Source of the DNA: DUML01 sp050949905
Lineage (GTDB): Bacteria > Bacillota > Desulfitobacteriia > Desulfitobacteriales > Syntrophobotulaceae
Assembly: GCA_050949905.1 (NCBI GenBank)
Contig: JBMNGP010000015.1
Span: 178,313 to 242,312 of the forward strand
Direction: 5' to 3'
DNA length: 64,000 nucleotides
Shown: positions 33,504 to 40,656 of the stretch, piece by piece
Numbering within the stretch: the stretch's first letter is position 1
Layout: the number at the start of each line of letters is the position of its first letter
The notes under the pieces: generated by a model
Told to the model about the DNA's origin: nothing
The model's database searches: none
Seen by the model: the letters and a program-made list of their open reading frames with translations, nothing else
Translations under genes and position numbers: made by a program

Positions 33504-34775
33504 GTGGTAGGATGGATATTATTTATTGGAATAGTTTCACTGGTTCTTTTAGGAATGCCGATCGGCTTTGCCTTAGGGGTAGTTGGTTTTGTCTTATTCG
33601 TGTTATCAGGCTCGCCTTTGGAAATGATGCCAATTGTCTTGTTTGACGGAGCTAACAACTTCCCTTTGCTGGCTATTCCTCTATTTATGTTGGTTGGAGA
33701 ATTAATGGATGCCTGTAATTTATCCTCCCGGCTGATTAACTTTGCGGCCAGTTTGGTCGGCTTTATGCGGGGAGGCTTAGCTCAGGTTACTGTTCTCACA
33801 TCCATGCTCTTTGCGGAGATTTCCGGCTCTGCCGTTGCCGGAGCGGCAGCCTTGGGTGGTGTTTTAATCCCCCAAATGAAGCAAAAAGGCTATACCTCCG
33901 GTTTTGCCGTGGCTATTGTTTCCGTGGCCTCTACCATGGCTATTATCTTGCCGCCCAGTATTCCCATGATTCTCTATGGGGTTATGTCCGGAACCAGTAT
34001 TACCAAGCTGTTTATCGGCGGTGTTTTTCCCGGAATTATCATCGGTATTTTGCTGATGATCACCAACTATATTTTTGCCCGCAAGTATAATTTGGGTGTT
34101 CAACAAAAGTTTGAAATCCCTAATGTAGGTAAAACCTTTAAAGAAGCTTTTTGGGCTCTCACAGTCCCTTTTATCATCCTCGGCGGGATTTGGGGCGGAA
34201 TCTTTACCCCGACCGAAGCTGCCGGAATTGCAGCCTGTGTTGCCTTTTTCATCGGGACAGTAATATACCGGGAATTAAAATTAAAGGATATTCCCAGGAT
34301 TGCTTTAAGAGCAGCCAACCAAACCGCTCTAACTATGCTCATTATCGCCGGTTCGGCAATTATCGGCTGGTTTTTGACCAGCGAGCAAATACCCCAAGGC
34401 ATTGCTGCCTGGGCAGCAACTTTATCAACCAACAAATACTTTATTCTTGTAATCCTCAATATCTTTTTCTTAATTGTGGGGATGTTCCTGCACTCAGCGG
34501 CAGCCATCATCATGCTAATTCCGATATTAATGCCTTTAGTGCATCAATTAGGAATCGATCCCGTCCATTTCGGGTTGATCATAACCGTCAATCTAGGTAT
34601 TGGACAACAAACCCCGCCAGTAGCATCTGTTTTACTCACTGCCTGTTCGGTCGGAGATACGCCTTTGGTTAAAGTATTGCCTTATTTGAAGTATTATCTG
34701 CTGGTTATGCTCCTGGCCCTGGCAATAGTTACTTATATTCCACCGGTCAGCACCTGGTTGCCTTCTATTATGTGA
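33504..34775 (+). CDS. dctM: TRAP transporter large membrane subunit (DctM)
   Basis: 423-residue integral membrane protein with about 12 hydrophobic segments, typical DctM length. Conserved segments include the ISGSAVAGAAALGGVLIPQMKQKGY stretch (given in part), ILPPSIPMILYGV and TPTEAAGIAA. It forms the elevator-type transport channel with DctQ. The start is GTG 33504 with GAGGTGAT at 33491-33498. It is the last gene of the TRAP operon; a weak hairpin follows at 34851. Confidence 0.95.
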   Translation: MVGWILFIGIVSLVLLGMPIGFALGVVGFVLFVLSGSPLEMMPIVLFDGANNFPLLAIPLFMLVGELMDACNLSSRLINFAASLVGFMRGGLAQVTVLTSMLFAEISGSAVAGAAALGGVLIPQMKQKGYTSGFAVAIVSVASTMAIILPPSIPMILYGVMSGTSITKLFIGGVFPGIIIGILLMITNYIFARKYNLGVQQKFEIPNVGKTFKEAFWALTVPFIILGGIWGGIFTPTEAAGIAACVAFFIGTVIYRELKLKDIPRIALRAANQTALTMLIIAGSAIIGWFLTSEQIPQGIAAWAATLSTNKYFILVILNIFFLIVGMFLHSAAAIIMLIPILMPLVHQLGIDPVHFGLIITVNLGIGQQTPPVASVLLTACSVGDTPLVKVLPYLKYYLLVMLLALAIVTYIPPVSTWLPSIM

Positions 34776-34850
34776 ATCAAGTCCTGCCGAATTGGATGTT
34801 AGAAAAAGAACTATAGTAAATCTAATGTTTTATTGAGAATGAGTTATTAG

Positions 34851-34876
34851 GTTGTGCGTTACACAACGTGTTTTTG
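34851..34876 (+). terminator. Possible terminator of the TRAP operon
   Basis: GTTGTG (34851-34856), 5-nt loop, CACAAC (34862-34867), then GTGTTTTTG. The 6-bp stem is short, and the T-run starts three bases after the stem. The rest of the 438-bp gap (34776-35213) contains only the twin operators and promoter described separately. Confidence 0.4.
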
Positions 34877-35017
34877 CTGTCCTTGGCCTAGAATGCAGTT
34901 TAAGGATGGTTCGGAGTGCTAATAAGTGTTATAGATAGGGAGAATCGCCCGGCTTAAATCTGAAGCGGTGACGATACTCCCTTCTAATTTGTCTTTCGCA
35001 AGCAACTAAAAAAACTA

Positions 35018-35031
35018 TGTTCAAATGAACA
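35018..35031. promoter_or_regulatory. Palindromic operator copy 1 upstream of the glycolytic operon
   Basis: TGTTCAAATGAACA, a dyad with 6-bp arms. An identical 14-mer lies at 35071, with centres 53 bp apart (about five helical turns). The two copies bracket a likely promoter, which is typical of a repressor that loops or covers it. Confidence 0.75.
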
Positions 35032-35046
35032 TTAATATGCTATTAT
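35020..35046 (+). promoter_or_regulatory. Possible promoter of the pgk operon
   Basis: Extended -10 TGCTATTAT (35038-35046) with a poor -35 TTCAAA at 35020-35025 (15-nt spacer) inside the first operator. It lies between the two TGTTCAAATGAACA copies. The transcript would have a leader of about 160 nt. Confidence 0.4.
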
Positions 35047-35070
35047 TAAGGACATAAGAACATGATTTTT

Positions 35071-35084
35071 TGTTCAAATGAACA
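35071..35084. promoter_or_regulatory. Palindromic operator copy 2 upstream of the glycolytic operon
   Basis: Second exact copy of TGTTCAAATGAACA, here extended to a 16-bp dyad with flanking T/A. It lies downstream of the inferred -10 element, so bound protein would block elongation or initiation. The regulator is unknown: no CggR gene precedes the operon here. Confidence 0.75.
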
Positions 35085-35213
35085 ATACTTTTAAGCCCGC
35101 TCCTTAGAAAATAAAGAAATACATAGGAGGATGATTTCTCGCATAAGAACACAGTGGAGCTGGAAAACTAAAGGTGATTTCCCAATTAAAAAAAAGGAAA
35201 AGGAGGAAACAAT

Positions 35214-36398
35214 GTGAATAAGGCAGGACTGGATGAAGCTAATATTCAGGGGAAACGTGTTTTAGTCAGAGTGGATTTTAACGTTCCGATGGATGATAAA
35301 CAAAATATAACCGATGATACCCGAATCAGGGCGGCTCTTCCCACTATTAAATATTTAGTGGAGAACAAAGCTAAGGTAATCCTAGCCTCCCATCTGGGCA
35401 GACCTAAAGGCCAGGTAAACCTCAAGTATTCCCTGGCACCGGTGGCCGGAAGGCTAAGTGAACTCCTAGGCCAGGAAGTACAGATGGCCAAGGACTGTAT
35501 CGGCTCAGAAGTGCAGGCTCAAGTGCAAGAATTGCAAGATGGGCAAGTAATCCTCTTGGAAAATGTCCGTTTTTATGCGGAAGAGGAAAAAAACGATCCC
35601 GAGTTTGCTAAGAAACTGGCCGGCTTAGCGGAAATTTACGTCAATGATGCTTTTGGGACGGCTCACCGCGCCCATGCTTCCACAGAAGGCGTTGCCCGCT
35701 ATCTGCCTGCTTATGCCGGTTTCTTAATGAAAAAAGAAGTGGATATTATGGGCAAGGCTTTGGAAGATCCGGCGCGGCCCTTTATAGCCATCATCGGCGG
35801 AGCCAAAGTCAGCGATAAAATAGCCGTCATAGAAAACCTGCTTCAGAAAGTAGATACCCTGATTATCGGCGGCGGTATGGCCAATACTTTTCTGAAGGCT
35901 GAAGGCAAGGAAATGGGCAAATCTTTAGTTGAGGCCGATAAGCTTGATCTTGCCCGGAAAATGCTTGAGAAATCCCGGGATAAAGGGGTTAATTTTCTGC
36001 TTCCTACCGATTTGGTGGTCGCCAAGGAATTCAAAGCTGACGCTCCGGCCAGGACGGTAAGCGTTAACGATTTGGAGGCCGATGACCTGGCGTTAGATAT
36101 CGGGCCGGAAAGTGCCGAAAAGTTCGCTTCCGCGATAGGCGCTGCCCAGACCGTAATCTGGAACGGGCCCATGGGGGTCTTTGAAATGGAGGCCTTTGCC
36201 AAGGGAACGGAAAGGATCGCCCGGGCCATGGCCGAGTGCCGGGGTACAACTATTGTCGGCGGTGGGGATTCCGTAGCAGCCGTAGAAAAGATGGGAGTTG
36301 CCGAACAACTCACCCACATTTCCACTGGCGGAGGGGCCTCACTGGAATTCTTGGAGGGTAAAACTCTCCCTGGGGTAGCAGCTCTGTTAGATAAGTAA
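35214..36398 (+). CDS. pgk: Phosphoglycerate kinase
   Basis: 394 residues, normal length. Phosphoglycerate kinase transfers phosphate from 1,3-bisphosphoglycerate to ADP in glycolysis. Signatures: RVLVRVDFNVP at the N terminus, HLGRPKG for substrate binding, and the C-terminal nucleotide site GGGDSVAAVEKMG followed by HISTGGGASLEFLEG. The start is GTG 35214 with AAGGAGGAAAC just upstream. It is first in a pgk-tpiA-gpmI-eno operon; the gapA gene that often precedes it is absent. Confidence 0.97.
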   Translation: MNKAGLDEANIQGKRVLVRVDFNVPMDDKQNITDDTRIRAALPTIKYLVENKAKVILASHLGRPKGQVNLKYSLAPVAGRLSELLGQEVQMAKDCIGSEVQAQVQELQDGQVILLENVRFYAEEEKNDPEFAKKLAGLAEIYVNDAFGTAHRAHASTEGVARYLPAYAGFLMKKEVDIMGKALEDPARPFIAIIGGAKVSDKIAVIENLLQKVDTLIIGGGMANTFLKAEGKEMGKSLVEADKLDLARKMLEKSRDKGVNFLLPTDLVVAKEFKADAPARTVSVNDLEADDLALDIGPESAEKFASAIGAAQTVIWNGPMGVFEMEAFAKGTERIARAMAECRGTTIVGGGDSVAAVEKMGVAEQLTHISTGGGASLEFLEGKTLPGVAALLDK

Positions 36399-36465
36399 AG
36401 TCAAAAGACAAAAAATAAAAATGTAGGTTGATTACCTAAAGCTATAAAAAAAGGGGGTTTTCTAG

Positions 36466-37224
36466 ATGAGCAACCGCCGTCGCCTCATTGCCGGCAATTG
36501 GAAAATGAATAAGACCTCCCCAGAGGCCAGGGATTTTGCCACAGCTTTTCTGGAGAAAGTAGGAGATGTTACTGATCTGGATATGGTGGTTTGTGCCCCA
36601 TATACAGCCTTGCCTGTTTTAAAGGAAGAATTGGAAGAAAGCATTGTCCATATCGGAGCTCAAAATATGTATCATGAACCTCAAGGAGCTTTTACCGGAG
36701 AAATATCGGCTGCAATGCTGAAAGATCTAGCCTGTACTTATGTAATCCTCGGCCATTCCGAACGGCGGGAGTACTTAAAGGAAGATGATGAGCTAATCGC
36801 CAAGAAAGTAAAGGCAGCTTTAGAAGCGGGGCTTATTCCCATCCTTTGTGTCGGGGAAAACCTGGCCTTAAGAGAAGGAGGTAAAGCTTTGGCTTTTGTC
36901 CGCGGCCAGGTCGAGAAGGATCTTGTGGAGCTTGAGCCTGCCGAACTGCGCAAAGTAGTTATTGCCTATGAGCCTATCTGGGCAATCGGCACCGGCAAGA
37001 CTGCTTCTGCCCAGGATGCTCAGGAAATGTGTTCGGCAATCAGATCCACTTTAGCCGGAATAGCCGGTACCGTAGCCCAGGAAATAAAAATACTATATGG
37101 AGGTAGTGTCAAATCTGGTAATATAGCCGAGCTTATGGCCCAGCCGGATATCGATGGAGCCTTGGTAGGCGGTGCCAGCCTGGAAGTCCCAGAATTTGCA
37201 CAATTGATTCAAAACGCGAGGTGA
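36466..37224 (+). CDS. tpiA: Triosephosphate isomerase
   Basis: 252 residues. It interconverts dihydroxyacetone phosphate and glyceraldehyde 3-phosphate. Catalytic features: the GNWKMNK lysine loop, GHSERR with the electrophilic His, AYEPIWAIGTGKTA with the catalytic Glu and flexible loop 6, and the YGGSVKSGN phosphate site. The start is ATG 36466 after an AAAGGGGG ribosome binding site. The next gene starts 5 nt downstream, showing tight coupling. Confidence 0.97.
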   Translation: MSNRRRLIAGNWKMNKTSPEARDFATAFLEKVGDVTDLDMVVCAPYTALPVLKEELEESIVHIGAQNMYHEPQGAFTGEISAAMLKDLACTYVILGHSERREYLKEDDELIAKKVKAALEAGLIPILCVGENLALREGGKALAFVRGQVEKDLVELEPAELRKVVIAYEPIWAIGTGKTASAQDAQEMCSAIRSTLAGIAGTVAQEIKILYGGSVKSGNIAELMAQPDIDGALVGGASLEVPEFAQLIQNAR

Positions 37225-37229
37225 GTTCC

Positions 37230-38777
37230 ATGGCCAGAAAAGCAAGCAAACCGCTCTTACTCATGATCCTGGACGGATGGGGGCATAACCCGGAAAAAGA
37301 AGGCAATGCTATTCTTAGTGCTAAAACACCTAATATCCACAAATATTTAACTACTTATCCCACTACCCTTTTGAAAGCCTCCGGCCATGACGTGGGGTTG
37401 CCCGCCGGCCAGATGGGAAATTCCGAAGTAGGGCATTTAAATATTGGAGCGGGTCGAGTGGTATATCAGGAACTAACCCGTATTTCTAAAGCCATTGAAG
37501 AAGGGGAGCTGGAAAAAAACCAAGTTCTCCTCGAGGCTATGCAGCGCTTGCAGGGAACGGGTAAAGCCCTGCACTTCCTGGGGCTTTTGTCAGACGGTGG
37601 TGTACATTCTCATCTTGACCATCTGTTTGCCCTTTTGGATATGGCTGTCAAGGTTGGGGTAGAAAAAATCTTTGTTCACCCCATTCTGGACGGGCGTGAT
37701 GTTCTCCCCCAGAGTGCCAAAGACTATATTTGTCAACTGGAAAAGAAACTGCAGGAAATTGGCGTTGGTAAAATAGCTACTGTAGGCGGCCGCTATTATT
37801 TTATGGATAGGGATAAACGCTGGGAGAGAGTCGAGAAAGCTTACAAAGCTCTGGTCTCCGCCGACGCGCCTATGGATGGCAGTGCCTTGGCGGCGGTGGA
37901 AAATTCCTATGAAAACAAAATCGTCGACGAATTTGTCAATCCGACGGTGATTGTCGGACCAACAGGTGAGCCGGTAGGAACAATACAGGACGGAGATTCG
38001 GTGATTTTCTTTAATTTCCGGGCGGACCGGGCCAGGGAGATAACCAGGGCTTTTATTGAGGATGATTTTTCTGATTTTGCCCGGCCGGTGCGGCCTAAGG
38101 TTCATTATGTCTGCTTAACCGAATACGATGCTACTTTCACTTGTCCGGTAGCTTTTCCGCCTCAGAACCTGGAGAATACCTTAGGGGAAGTTTTAGCTGA
38201 ACGGGGGCTTAAGCAGTTAAGAATTGCCGAAACTGAAAAGTATGCCCATGTTACCTTCTTCTTCAACGGCGGAATCGAAGAACCGGAGGATGGGGAAGAA
38301 CGCATCCTGATTCCCTCGCCGGAAGTGCCTACCTATAACCTTAAACCGGAAATGAGCGCTTGTGAGATTACCGAAACACTGCTTAAAAAAATCCGGGAAG
38401 CAAAGCATGATGTCATAGTCTTAAACTTTGCCAATCCGGATATGGTTGGCCATACCGGTTTCTTTGAGGCCACGGTTAAAGCCCTGGAAGCTGTGGATGA
38501 GTGTGTCGGCAGGATTGTAGACGAGGTTCAGCAGAGAAACGGTACAGTCATCATTACAGCCGACCACGGCAATGCTGAAAATATGTTTGACCAGGCGAGC
38601 CAGTCACCGATAACCGCTCATTCTACCAATAGAGTTCCGTTCATTCTAATAGGTGAGCAGTACCGGGGTGTAACCTTAAGAGAAAATGGGGCTCTCTGTG
38701 ATATAGCCCCTACCATGCTGGAGATATTAAATATTGCTGTCCCTAAAGAAATGACCGGCAAAAGCCTCATCCAATAA
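37230..38777 (+). CDS. gpmI: 2,3-bisphosphoglycerate-independent phosphoglycerate mutase
   Basis: 515 residues, alkaline-phosphatase superfamily, Mn-dependent in Firmicutes. It converts 3- to 2-phosphoglycerate. Metal-site motifs: LLMILDGWG at the N terminus, the catalytic Ser in GNSEVGHLNIGAGRVVYQ, and C-terminal NFANPDMVGHTG and ITADHGNAE. The start is ATG 37230 with GAGGTGAG at 37217-37224; the in-frame GTG 37221 falls within that ribosome binding site. It sits between tpiA and eno as in many Clostridia. Confidence 0.97.
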   Translation: MARKASKPLLLMILDGWGHNPEKEGNAILSAKTPNIHKYLTTYPTTLLKASGHDVGLPAGQMGNSEVGHLNIGAGRVVYQELTRISKAIEEGELEKNQVLLEAMQRLQGTGKALHFLGLLSDGGVHSHLDHLFALLDMAVKVGVEKIFVHPILDGRDVLPQSAKDYICQLEKKLQEIGVGKIATVGGRYYFMDRDKRWERVEKAYKALVSADAPMDGSALAAVENSYENKIVDEFVNPTVIVGPTGEPVGTIQDGDSVIFFNFRADRAREITRAFIEDDFSDFARPVRPKVHYVCLTEYDATFTCPVAFPPQNLENTLGEVLAERGLKQLRIAETEKYAHVTFFFNGGIEEPEDGEERILIPSPEVPTYNLKPEMSACEITETLLKKIREAKHDVIVLNFANPDMVGHTGFFEATVKALEAVDECVGRIVDEVQQRNGTVIITADHGNAENMFDQASQSPITAHSTNRVPFILIGEQYRGVTLRENGALCDIAPTMLEILNIAVPKEMTGKSLIQ

Positions 38778-38778
38778 G

Positions 38779-38833
38779 TGGGACAAGGGTGGGACAAGGG
38801 GGGTGGGACAAGGGGACGGTTCTTCTGTCCCAC
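38779..38833. repeat. Three GTGGGACAAGG units ending in a GTGGGACA/TGTCCCAC hairpin
   Basis: Three near-identical copies of GTGGGACAAGG occur at 38779, 38790 and 38803. The last opens an 8-bp perfect inverted repeat, GTGGGACA (38803-38810) / TGTCCCAC (38826-38833), with loop AGGGGACGGTTCTTC. This GGGACAAGGGGACGG-type palindrome resembles dispersed REP-like elements of Firmicutes. It lies between gpmI and eno. A related TACCTGTCCG follows. Confidence 0.75.
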
Positions 38834-38935
38834 AGACTGGTACCTGTCCGACACACCTTAGCTTTAAACCAAATTTAAAAGAAAAAATTGATAGATAATA
38901 AATCTAATCTTAAAAAGCCAAAGGAGTGACTTGTA

Positions 38936-40213
38936 ATGAGCTTCATAGATCAGGTAATTGCCAGAGAGATTCTGGACTCGCGGGGTTTCCCCACGGTAGA
39001 AGTGGATGTAATCCTGGAAGATGGAACCATGGGCCGGGCGGCAGTACCCTCGGGTGCCTCAACAGGTGCTTTTGAAGCCCTGGAACTGAGGGACGGGGAT
39101 AAAACCCGTTATAACGGCAAAGGTGTCCAGCAGGCTGTGGCTAATGTCAATGATATTATCGCTCCGGAAATCGAGGGGCTGAATGCTTTCGACCAGCCCG
39201 CGCTGGATCGGACCTTAATCGAAATTGACGGTACCGAAACTAAGAGCAAACTAGGTGCCAATGCTACCCTGGGAGTCTCTCTCGCCGTAGCCAGAGCCGC
39301 TTCCCAGTATTTGGGTCTGCCTTTTTACCAATACATTGGGGGAGTAAATGCTAAAGAGCTGCCGGTACCAATGATGAATATCTTAAATGGCGGAAAACAT
39401 GCTGACAACAATGTTGATATTCAGGAATTCATGATCATGCCGGTAGGTGCTGCTACCTTTTCCGAAGCAATGCGGATGGGTGCGGAAATCTATCATACTT
39501 TGAAAAGTGTTTTAAAAAGCAAAGGCCTGGTCACGGCTATTGGCGACGAAGGCGGCTTTGCTCCGAACTTATCATCCAATGCCGAAGCCTTCGAATTAAT
39601 TGTTGCCGCTATAGAAAAAGCCGGTTATCGGCCGGGAGAACAAGTGGTTCTGGCCATTGACGCCGCAGCCACCGAAATGTATCAAAACGGTGTTTATGTC
39701 CTGGAAGGCGAAGGGCTGACCAAAAATGTTGATGAAATGATTGATTACTTAGCTGACCTTTGCCAGAGGTTCCCGATTATCTCCATTGAAGACGGCCTCG
39801 CCGAGGAAGATTGGGAAGGCTGGGCGAAGCTGACCAAGCGCTTAGGGGATAAGATTCAGCTGGTTGGCGATGACCTCTTCGTCACCAATCCGACTCGACT
39901 CAGCAGGGGTATAAAAGCTAACTGCGGCAACTCTATCCTGATCAAATTAAATCAGATCGGTACTTTAACCGAGACCCTGGATACTATTGAAATGGCCAAA
40001 CGCGCCGGCTATACAACGGTTATTTCCCACCGTTCCGGGGAAACTGAAGATGTTTCCTTGGCTCATGTTGCCGTAGCGGTCAATTCCGGCCAGCTCAAAA
40101 CCGGAGCACCGGCTCGGACCGATAGGCTGGTCAAATACAACGAATTGTTAAGAATTGAGGAAGAACTCGGGCTCACAGCAATTTACCGCGGGCGGATGGC
40201 CTTGAATAAATAA
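38936..40213 (+). CDS. eno: Enolase
   Basis: 425 residues. Enolase dehydrates 2-phosphoglycerate to phosphoenolpyruvate. Signatures: AREILDSRGFPTVEVDV at the N terminus, VPSGASTGAFEA, the GDEGGFAPNL segment, SIEDGLAEEDWEGW with metal ligands, and HRSGETED plus the lysine-containing KLNQIGTLTET. The start is ATG 38936 with AAAGGAGTGA upstream. The 158-bp gap after gpmI carries the repeat element but no clear terminator, so eno may share the pgk transcript. Confidence 0.97.
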   Translation: MSFIDQVIAREILDSRGFPTVEVDVILEDGTMGRAAVPSGASTGAFEALELRDGDKTRYNGKGVQQAVANVNDIIAPEIEGLNAFDQPALDRTLIEIDGTETKSKLGANATLGVSLAVARAASQYLGLPFYQYIGGVNAKELPVPMMNILNGGKHADNNVDIQEFMIMPVGAATFSEAMRMGAEIYHTLKSVLKSKGLVTAIGDEGGFAPNLSSNAEAFELIVAAIEKAGYRPGEQVVLAIDAAATEMYQNGVYVLEGEGLTKNVDEMIDYLADLCQRFPIISIEDGLAEEDWEGWAKLTKRLGDKIQLVGDDLFVTNPTRLSRGIKANCGNSILIKLNQIGTLTETLDTIEMAKRAGYTTVISHRSGETEDVSLAHVAVAVNSGQLKTGAPARTDRLVKYNELLRIEEELGLTAIYRGRMALNK

Positions 40214-40223
40214 ACGGCAAATC

Positions 40224-40252
40224 TTGCGTCACAGAAACCGCTGTGCTAAAAT
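40224..40252 (+). promoter_or_regulatory. Sigma-A promoter upstream of secG
   Basis: TTGCGT (40224-40229), 17-nt spacer, TAAAAT (40247-40252). It is about 72 nt upstream of the secG start. Confidence 0.6.
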
Positions 40253-40293
40253 AGGCATGTTGACTATAATCTCAGCAAAGCTCTTAGCACAGC
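40240..40293 (+). repeat. 10-bp inverted repeat in the secG promoter/leader
   Basis: GCTGTGCTAA (40240-40249) and TTAGCACAGC (40284-40293) are perfect complements, and pairing resumes with AAC/GTT after one mismatch. The first arm overlaps the -10 element, so it may be an operator pair rather than an RNA hairpin. Confidence 0.55.
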
Positions 40294-40323
40294 AGTTTTA
40301 ACCCCTTAAGGGAGGTGAAATAC

Positions 40324-40554
40324 ATGACCATCTTTATTATTGTCGTCCTAATTATTAGTTCACTGGGCTTAATAGCCACGGTTTTGTTACAGTCCGGGAA
40401 AAGTGCGGGCTTATCTGGCTCGATTACCGGAGCAGGTGAGCAGTTTTTCGGTAAAGCTGCCAAAGGCATGGATTCTTTATTTTCCAAACTGAGTATTGCT
40501 TTTGCAGTCCTCTTTCTTTTAAGTTCTTTAGGCTTAACCATATTCTTAAAATAA
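40324..40554 (+). CDS. secG: Preprotein translocase subunit SecG
   Basis: 76-residue membrane protein with two hydrophobic helices. The helices are separated by the conserved LLQSGKSAGLSGSITGAGEQFFGK loop region (quoted in part). SecG assists SecYE in protein export. The start is ATG 40324 with GGAGG at 40311-40315; an in-frame GTG at 40315 overlaps the ribosome binding site. It has its own promoter and a terminator immediately downstream. Position after eno is common in Firmicutes. Confidence 0.93.
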   Translation: MTIFIIVVLIISSLGLIATVLLQSGKSAGLSGSITGAGEQFFGKAAKGMDSLFSKLSIAFAVLFLLSSLGLTIFLK

Positions 40555-40572
40555 AAAATACAGCACATAAAT

Positions 40573-40599
40573 CCCGCTGAACTTCAAGCGGGGTTATTT
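40573..40599 (+). terminator. Rho-independent terminator of secG
   Basis: CCCGCT (40573-40578), 8-nt loop, AGCGGG (40587-40592), then GTTATTTT. Short GC-rich stem with a fair T-tract. Confidence 0.75.
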
Positions 40600-40656
40600 T
40601 GCATGCTATCTGGTCAACACGCCAGGTAGTGTGGATTAATAGGAGGTAACAAAAAC

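Noticed and set aside
34776..35213. Riboswitch before pgk
   Set aside because: The gap is explained by two protein-type operators and a promoter. No conserved riboswitch core or terminator adjoining pgk was seen.
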